DNA of 40,682 nt from assembly GCA_018649625.1 (NCBI GenBank), contig JABIHN010000065.1:1-40682 (forward strand), read 5' to 3'. The position numbers and the translations under genes were made by a program. The stretch's first letter is position 1; the number at the start of each line of letters is the position of its first letter. The notes below the pieces were generated by a model. The model was not told the DNA's origin and did not search any database. It worked only from the letters and a program-made list of their open reading frames with translations. Positions 35,537 to 40,682 of this stretch are shown in pieces. Source of the DNA: Fidelibacterota bacterium. Its GTDB lineage: Bacteria > Fidelibacterota > Marinisomatia > Marinisomatales > UBA1611.

Positions 35537-36157
35537 TTATGCTTGACCGTTACTAGTAGGATCGGCTTCGCCGATTGCAAATCGTATAAAACGATTAATG
35601 CTTATATTTTCACCTAAGGTTGAAATTGCGCCTGTAATTAAATCTCCAACTTTTTTATCAGGATCTTTAATATAGATTTGATCTATTAGGCATGATTCAG
35701 AATAAAATTTATTGATTCTACCTTCAACCATTTTCTCAATGATATTATCGGGCTTTCCTTGTGACTTAGCCTGCTCAGTAAAAATATCTTTTTCACGAGC
35801 AATGGTAGCATCATCAATTGAATCACGATCTAACCCTAAAGGATTTGTCGCTGCAATTTGCATTGCAATATTATGAGCCAATTCAGTAAAACCATCTGTA
35901 TTTGCAACGAAATCTGTCTCACAATTTAATTCAACCAGAACACCTAAACGGCCTCCAGCATGAATGTAAGAATAAACTAACCCTTCTTTTGTTGCGCGAG
36001 CACCTTTTTTCTCAGCTTTTGAAACTCCCGTTTTCCGAAGGTGATCTACAGCTTTTTCAATATCGCCATCTGTTTCTACAAGTGCTTTTTTACAATCCAT
36101 CATTCCAGCACCCGTTTTATCGCGTAGAGTTTTTACAAGTTTTGCATCAATACCCAT
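35537..36157 (-). CDS. tsf: Translation elongation factor Ts
   Basis: 206 residues, the short EF-Ts form (like Thermus, without the long second core subdomain of E. coli). The N-terminal UBA-like domain has LVKTLRDKTGAGMMDCKKAL with the conserved TGAGMMDCK. The core keeps VELNCETDFVANTDGF, the strand that contacts EF-Tu. The end (ISINRFIRFAIGE) is the usual helix. EF-Ts recycles EF-Tu-GDP. It follows rpsB by 5 bases. Confidence 0.97.
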   Translation of the reverse strand: MGIDAKLVKTLRDKTGAGMMDCKKALVETDGDIEKAVDHLRKTGVSKAEKKGARATKEGLVYSYIHAGGRLGVLVELNCETDFVANTDGFTELAHNIAMQIAATNPLGLDRDSIDDATIAREKDIFTEQAKSQGKPDNIIEKMVEGRINKFYSESCLIDQIYIKDPDKKVGDLITGAISTLGENISINRFIRFAIGEADPTSNGQA

Positions 36158-36162
36158 TTGAA

Positions 36163-37104
36163 TTATTTAGCCTCAGAATCAGGTTTATTTGATCCTTTTT
36201 CATTAATCGTTTCTTTTACAGCTTTTTCTTTTGGCTTTTTTGCTACAGGTGAAGTTTTGACTTTTTCTTTTGTATTTTTTGTGGTTTTCTTCGGTTTTGT
36301 TTCTACTGTTTTTTCTTCAATAACTTGTGTTAATATTTCTGCTTTTACTTTTGAATCTTTTTCAGATTTTTTTGTTGGTGTTTTTTCAGATAGTATTTCT
36401 GAATTATTATTATCTTTATCTGAATCTATTCCCTTCACTTCATTAATAGCATCGGCTAAAGAACCAACAATTAATTGAATTGCACGAATGGAATCATCAT
36501 TTGCCGGAATTGCGACGTCCACTTTATTGGGATCTGTATTAGAGTCAACGATAGCTATTACAGGGATATCTAAACGTTTTGCTTCACGAATAGCCGTATC
36601 TTCATATTGTGCATCAACCACGATAAGTGCGTTAGGTAAACGACGCATATCTTTAATACCACGATGTTGATCTGCCAGCTTCACTCGTTCACGATTCAAC
36701 ATCTGTGTTTCTTTTTTTGTTAGATTTTCATAAAGTTTAGAGCCTTCTTTTTCTAACATTTTCAATCGTTTAATACTTTTTTTAATCGTTGAAAAGTTTG
36801 TTAGAGTTCCGCCCAACCACCGTTCGACAATATAAAACATGCCACATCTATCAGCTTCTTGTTGAATAATTTCCTGTGCTTGTTTTTTAGTCCCAACAAA
36901 TAATATCTCACCGTTTTTACCAACAATTTTCTTAATGAAAACACATGCTTTATTGATTCCTTCTATAGTGGAATCAAGGTTAATAATATGAATTCCATTC
37001 TTTTCAAGAAGAATGTGTGGTTTAAAATTGGGGTTCCACTTTCTGGTTACGTGCCCAAAATGAGCGCCGGTTGCCAGAAGATGTTCAAATTTGACTTCAG
37101 CCAT
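36163..37104 (-). CDS. rpsB: 30S ribosomal protein uS2 with basic C-terminal tail
   Basis: 313 residues, about 80 more than usual. The core (1 to about 227) is a typical uS2: LLATGAHFGHVTRKWNP, FVGTKKQAQ, ERWLGGTLTNF, LPNALIVVDAQYE and DSNTDPNKVD. The tail (about 228-313) is low-complexity and Lys-rich with Thr/Glu/Pro (KKTTKNTKEKVK and AKKPKEKAVKET), thus overall basic and probably disordered. It follows rpsI by 6 bases. The tail contrasts with the acidic repeats on bS16 from the other ribosomal operon. Confidence 0.96.
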   Translation of the reverse strand: MAEVKFEHLLATGAHFGHVTRKWNPNFKPHILLEKNGIHIINLDSTIEGINKACVFIKKIVGKNGEILFVGTKKQAQEIIQQEADRCGMFYIVERWLGGTLTNFSTIKKSIKRLKMLEKEGSKLYENLTKKETQMLNRERVKLADQHRGIKDMRRLPNALIVVDAQYEDTAIREAKRLDIPVIAIVDSNTDPNKVDVAIPANDDSIRAIQLIVGSLADAINEVKGIDSDKDNNNSEILSEKTPTKKSEKDSKVKAEILTQVIEEKTVETKPKKTTKNTKEKVKTSPVAKKPKEKAVKETINEKGSNKPDSEAK

Positions 37105-37110
37105 ATAATT

Positions 37111-37503
37111 TTATCTTTTAGAGAATTGAAAGTTTGCACGTGCACCAGGTTGACCGGGTTTTTTCCGTTCAACTTTCCGCGCATCACGTGTGAGGAATCC
37201 TTTTTCTTTCAGAATAGAACGATAATCATCGCTTACTCCGAGAAGTGCTCGTGAAATACCAAGACGAATTGCACCAGCCTGACCGGTTAATCCTCCTCCA
37301 TTCACATTCACTTTAATGCTGTAGGCTTTTTCGCCTTCAATAGCCACAAGTGGCTGTAAAACAACTGTTGCCAATGTTGCACGACATAAGTAATCGCGAA
37401 ACGGTTGGCCATTCACTTGAATGTCGCCTTTTCCTGGTGACATAAAAACTCGAGCGATGGATCTTTTCCGGCGACCCGTACCATAATAAGTAGCTTCTGA
37501 CAT
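37111..37503 (-). CDS. rpsI: 30S ribosomal protein uS9
   Basis: 130 residues, standard uS9. It begins MSEATYYGTGRRKRSIARV, holds VNVNGGGLTGQAGAIRLGI, and ends in the canonical basic tail with FSKR, whose terminal Arg reaches the P-site tRNA. It follows rplM by 4 bases, the normal pair. Confidence 0.98.
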   Translation of the reverse strand: MSEATYYGTGRRKRSIARVFMSPGKGDIQVNGQPFRDYLCRATLATVVLQPLVAIEGEKAYSIKVNVNGGGLTGQAGAIRLGISRALLGVSDDYRSILKEKGFLTRDARKVERKKPGQPGARANFQFSKR

Positions 37504-37507
37504 AAAT

Positions 37508-37936
37508 TTAGAGTTCTAATATTTTGGGTTGTTGAGCTGTATGCGGATGATCTGTTCCTGCATACACCTTTAAATGAGAATTAATGCTTCGACCTAATCG
37601 ATTATGGGGTAGCATACCTTTGACGGCATTTTCTACGATACGTTCAGGATATTTTCGGCGTAACTCAGCAACGGAAGTTTCTTTTCCACCACCAGGATAC
37701 CCTGTATGGCGAAAATAGGTTTTATCCGTTTCCTTTTTTCCAGTCACCTGAATCTTCTCTGCATTTATAACAACAACGCAGTCCCCCATATCCATATGAG
37801 GTGTATAATTCACCTTATGTTTTCCACGTAGGATTTGAGCAATTTTTGAAGCGAATCGGCCAAGGGTTTGTCCTTCGGCATCTGCGATCCACCAATTCTT
37901 TTCTATTTCTGATTGTTTTATTGATATAGTTTTCAT
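37508..37936 (-). CDS. rplM: 50S ribosomal protein uL13
   Basis: 142 residues when started at the ATG at 37936 (MKTISIKQSEIEKNWW), the same length as E. coli uL13. An upstream ATG at 37972 would add 12 residues without family support. Hallmarks: NWWIADAEGQTLGRFASKIA, GDCVVVINAEKIQVTG, YFRHTGYPGG, GMLPHNRLGRS and LKVYAGTDHPH. It leads the rplM-rpsI-rpsB-tsf-pyrH-frr operon. Confidence 0.95.
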   Translation of the reverse strand: MKTISIKQSEIEKNWWIADAEGQTLGRFASKIAQILRGKHKVNYTPHMDMGDCVVVINAEKIQVTGKKETDKTYFRHTGYPGGGKETSVAELRRKYPERIVENAVKGMLPHNRLGRSINSHLKVYAGTDHPHTAQQPKILEL

Positions 37937-37960
37937 TTTCACTTCGATTAGAGCCCACAA

Positions 37961-37989
37961 AATTAATTGCACTTTATAGACAGAGTCAA
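37961..37989 (-). promoter_or_regulatory. Possible promoter of the rplM operon
   Basis: On the minus strand TTGACT (37989-37984) and TTAATT (37966-37961) are spaced by 17 bases, leaving a short leader to the rplM ATG at 37936. The -35 box is good; the -10 box is poor (3 of 6). It lies in the only gap between pyrC and rplM. Confidence 0.3.
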
Positions 37990-38013
37990 TAAATATTGTT
38001 ATAAAAATACATC

Positions 38014-39303
38014 TTAATTATTAGTAATAAATCCACATGAAATTGTATGGATTACTTTTCCCGATAACCCTTTATTGTAAAAAGGTGAATTGATAGAACG
38101 CGATTGAACATGTTCTCGAGAGAATGTCCATTCCTGATCTGAGTCAACTACGATAAGTTCAGCTTCTATTCCTTCTCCAAATAAATCCGAATCAAACCCC
38201 ATTATATTCCGAGGGTTTACTGTCAGTAATTTAATTAACGATTCTAAAGTCATCCCTTCTTCATCTACTAAAACTTTTTTCACAGCACCAAAACAGGACT
38301 CTAGACCAATCATACCAAAAGAAGCTAAATCAAAAGTTGTTTCCTTATCTTCTATTGTATGCGGTGCATGATCTGTAGCAATACAATCTAGTGTACCATC
38401 TAAGACTCCTTCAATTAATGCTTTTCTGTCTTTTTCGGTTCGAATAGGAGGTGCTACTTTTAAATTTGTATTGAAACATCTTAAAGCTTCGTCATTAAAG
38501 AATAGATGATGAGGCGTAACTTCTGCTGTTACTTTTTCATTGTTGATTTTCATTTTACGAATATGGTGAACTGCTTTTTCTGAACTGACATGAGGGACAT
38601 GTAATCTCGCTCCTGTAAATTCAGCCAATTCTAAATCACGATGAACCATGGCAGATTCTGCCAAATCAGGATTTCCCTGGAGCCCCAAATGTGTAGAAAT
38701 TTTCCCTTCATGCATCACACCTTCAGCTCGAAGACATTCATCTTCTGCATGATTTATGATCGGTAAATCCATTAACGTTGAATATTCTAGAGCAATACGC
38801 ATCATGGCACCATCTTGGATAGGCAATCCATCATCACTAAATGCCACAGCTCCTTCTTGATGCATGAGACCCATTTCTGTTAAATCATTTCCACCTTGAG
38901 TTTTGGTAACAGCACCAATTGGATGAATATGAATTGGACATTTTTCTGCTTTTTTAATAATGAAATTGATGGATTCAGGTGTATCAAGAGGTGGATTTGT
39001 ATTTGGCATAACACAAACACGAGTAAATCCCCCAGCCATTGCCGCGCGAGATCCCGTTTGTAGTGATTCCTTATCTTCCCGCCCAGGTTCACGGAAATGA
39101 ACATGAATATCACAAAAACCATGTGTAATGGTTTTTCCGGAACAGTTTATTATAGTTGAATCATTTGGAATATTTATATTTCCAACTCCAGCAATTTTAC
39201 CATTTTTTATCCAAACATCGCCCTCATAGGTTTTCCCTAAGTACGGGTCAATTATCGTTCCATTTTTTAGAACTAAATTATCAGCTATTTTTTCAATTTT
39301 CAC
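38014..39303 (-). CDS. pyrC: Dihydroorotase (class I)
   Basis: 429 residues, the long class I form. The zinc-binding DIHVHFREPGREDKE motif, CVMPNTNPPLD, the NHAEDE and HVPHVS histidines, and the final IATDHAPHTIEDK motif (metal-site Asp) are all present. It makes dihydroorotate from carbamoyl-aspartate. The ATG overlaps the pyrB stop by 4 bases. With pyrR and pyrB it forms the pyrimidine operon. Confidence 0.97.
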   Translation of the reverse strand: MKIEKIADNLVLKNGTIIDPYLGKTYEGDVWIKNGKIAGVGNINIPNDSTIINCSGKTITHGFCDIHVHFREPGREDKESLQTGSRAAMAGGFTRVCVMPNTNPPLDTPESINFIIKKAEKCPIHIHPIGAVTKTQGGNDLTEMGLMHQEGAVAFSDDGLPIQDGAMMRIALEYSTLMDLPIINHAEDECLRAEGVMHEGKISTHLGLQGNPDLAESAMVHRDLELAEFTGARLHVPHVSSEKAVHHIRKMKINNEKVTAEVTPHHLFFNDEALRCFNTNLKVAPPIRTEKDRKALIEGVLDGTLDCIATDHAPHTIEDKETTFDLASFGMIGLESCFGAVKKVLVDEEGMTLESLIKLLTVNPRNIMGFDSDLFGEGIEAELIVVDSDQEWTFSREHVQSRSINSPFYNKGLSGKVIHTISCGFITNN

Positions 39304-40241
39304 GATTCATCTCCTTCGCTAGACTTTCCGCCACAGAGTAAATATAGGATTGCCATTCTTGAAGCGACTCCATTTAATACTTGATCTAAAATTATAGCCT
39401 GATCTCCATCAGCAACCGTTCCATCAATCTCCACACCGCGATTCATTGGCCCCGGATGCATAATGACAATTTCTTTTTTATGAGTATCTAATCGTTCTTG
39501 AGTGAGTCCAAACATGGCTCGGTATTCTCGAGTTGAAGGTACAAGTCCAAGTCCCATTCTTTCTCGCTGAATTCGAAGCACATTGAGTGCATCAGCCCAT
39601 TCAATGACTTCATCAATCTGTGTACTAACTTCAACGCCTAACTCTTTTATAAAAGGTGGAATCAAATTTGGTGGCCCACATAAAGTCACTTCCGCGCCCA
39701 TAATTAAAAGACCATAAATATTGCTTAATGCCACTCGACTATGAGAAATATCACCTACAATTCCGATTTTCAAGCCTTTAAGTTTTCCAAATTTCTCATG
39801 AAGGCTCATCATATCTAAGATTGCTTGGGTTGGATGCTCGTGAGTACCATCGCCCGCATTAATAACAACAGCATCAATAAACTCTGTCAATAGTTTAGGT
39901 GCGCCAGGCGTTGGATGACGCATCACTACAGCATCAATCTTCATGGCTTCTATATTCTGGGCAGTATCCTTAAAGCTTTCTCCTTTTTTCAAACTACTGG
40001 AAGACGCTGAAAAATTTACCGTATCCGCACTAAGACGCTTTTGAGCCAATTCAAAACTAATACGAGTCCGAGTGGAATTTTCAAAAAAGAGATTTACTAT
40101 AGTCACGCCCTGAAGAGAAGGAACTTTTTTAATGGGCCGATCTAACACTTCCCTGAATTTGAAAGCAGTATCAATTATAGTTTGAATATCTTCGGCAGGA
40201 TACCCTTCAAGCCCGAGTAAATGTTTGTGTTGTAACATCAT
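39300..40241 (-). CDS. pyrB: Aspartate carbamoyltransferase catalytic subunit
   Basis: 313 residues. The carbamoyl-phosphate site is FFENSTRTRISFE with the downstream SSSSLKKGES loop. HPTPGAP and THEHPTQAILDMMS form the aspartate/carbamoyl region, and MHPGPMNRGVEID is the C-terminal signature. It makes N-carbamoyl-aspartate. No pyrI regulatory subunit is adjacent, so control is likely through PyrR. The ATG overlaps the pyrR stop as ATGA (40238-40241). Confidence 0.98.
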   Translation of the reverse strand: MMLQHKHLLGLEGYPAEDIQTIIDTAFKFREVLDRPIKKVPSLQGVTIVNLFFENSTRTRISFELAQKRLSADTVNFSASSSSLKKGESFKDTAQNIEAMKIDAVVMRHPTPGAPKLLTEFIDAVVINAGDGTHEHPTQAILDMMSLHEKFGKLKGLKIGIVGDISHSRVALSNIYGLLIMGAEVTLCGPPNLIPPFIKELGVEVSTQIDEVIEWADALNVLRIQRERMGLGLVPSTREYRAMFGLTQERLDTHKKEIVIMHPGPMNRGVEIDGTVADGDQAIILDQVLNGVASRMAILYLLCGGKSSEGDES

Positions 40242-40681
40242 GATTCTTGGCTCCTTATTAGATAGACACCATCAATTTCATCTGTTTCAATTAAAGTGAC
40301 TTTTACATGTTCCCCTTCATGGGTCGGTATATTTTTCCCAACATAATCCGCCTTGATGGGAAGTTCTCGATGTCCTCGGTCAACCAACACCGCTAATTGA
40401 ACTTTTGCCGCTCGACCAAAGCTATTCAATTCATCCATAGCTGCTCGAATGGTGCGTCCTGTGTATAAGACATCATCGACCAATACGACTATTTTCCCTT
40501 CCAATGAAAAAGAGATATCTGTCCCTTGAACTTGGGGAATAACCAATCGCTCTCGATAATCATCCCTGTGAAACGTAATATCCAACGAACCTAAACTTAG
40601 TTCTACACCACTAATATTTTTAATTTTTGCTTGAATTCTACCTGCAAGAGGAACACCGCGATTATGAATCCCAATCAGAAC
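40238..40681 (-). CDS. pyrR: PyrR bifunctional protein (uracil phosphoribosyltransferase / pyr regulator), N-terminus cut
   Basis: The frame is open to the window end, so only the last 147 residues are seen; roughly 30 are missing. The TTG at 40585 is internal, as residues upstream are clearly PyrR (VLIGIHNRGVPLAGRI). The PRPP loop reads VVLVDDVLYTGRTIRAAM, and VLVDRGHRELPIKADYVGK is also diagnostic. PyrR binds UMP and pyr mRNA leaders to attenuate the operon, and has UPRT activity. The leader with any PyrR-binding hairpins lies outside the window. Confidence 0.96.
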   Translation of the reverse strand, partial: VLIGIHNRGVPLAGRIQAKIKNISGVELSLGSLDITFHRDDYRERLVIPQVQGTDISFSLEGKIVVLVDDVLYTGRTIRAAMDELNSFGRAAKVQLAVLVDRGHRELPIKADYVGKNIPTHEGEHVKVTLIETDEIDGVYLIRSQES

Positions 40682-40682
40682 A

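Noticed and set aside
37937-37972. Upstream ATG for rplM (37972)
   Set aside because: It adds 12 residues not found in uL13; the ATG at 37936 yields the standard 142-residue protein.

Overview
The window is about 40.7 kb of AT-rich bacterial chromosome, densely packed with core genes that mostly lie on the minus strand. An outer-membrane PorV-type protein points to a Gram-negative cell. Other clues are a B12-dependent (class II) ribonucleotide reductase, SelA/SelB, a PyrR-led pyr operon, and an Asp/Gly-rich EF-hand-like loop in the PorV protein. Together these resemble the marine FCB-side lineages, most likely Marinimicrobia (SAR406, Neomarinimicrobiota). That assignment is recalled from gene style, not computed.

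Layout. 1-1121 (+): the 3' end of an SLC13-type transporter, a small one-helix membrane protein and a GFA/CENP-V zinc protein. 1198-4437 (-): a tightly coupled ABC ATPase / permease / deoxyribosyltransferase-like / alr operon, in which the third gene appears to start at TTG. 4501-9300 (-): polA, then groES-groEL ending in a clear terminator. 9520-20539 (-): a long run of selA, selB, mutS, PorV-like, MscS, DUF423, APC permease, homocysteine methyltransferase and dut, with overlaps or very short gaps at most junctions. 20578-25746 (-): the conserved ffh-rpsP-khpA-rimM-trmD-rplS ribosome/SRP operon, a terminator, and an MFS transporter whose start codon sits just below it. 25978-31277: a secreted endonuclease-like protein (-), a two-gene plus-strand cassette (PycTM/DUF5706-like membrane protein plus collagen-repeat lipoprotein), an IMPACT protein and der (-), a 27-residue membrane peptide, a VOC protein and a decayed membrane-protein gene. 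A tRNA-Gly(CCC) and a 375-bp AT-rich intergenic stretch precede nrdJ (+). 34250-37936 (-): rplM-rpsI-rpsB-tsf-pyrH-frr. 38014-40681 (-): pyrR-pyrB-pyrC, with pyrR cut by the window end.

How the genes work together. Most modules are housekeeping: translation (ribosomal proteins, EF-Ts, RRF, TrmD, RimM, Der), protein targeting (Ffh), folding (GroESL), DNA replication and repair (PolA, MutS, NrdJ, Dut), pyrimidine synthesis (PyrB/C/H with regulator PyrR) and selenocysteine insertion (SelA/B). The APC permease translationally coupled to a homocysteine S-methyltransferase resembles an S-methylmethionine uptake-and-use pair.

The most unusual items are: (i) the plus-strand PycTM-like/collagen-lipoprotein cassette with its own terminator; (ii) an 18-residue acidic repeat copied six times on ribosomal protein bS16, alongside a basic tail on uS2; (iii) a gene interrupted by an in-frame TGA and a probable one-base deletion; (iv) a 27-codon membrane peptide with a good Shine-Dalgarno; (v) PolA with a broken Exo I motif; and (vi) two perfect inverted repeats upstream of nrdJ.
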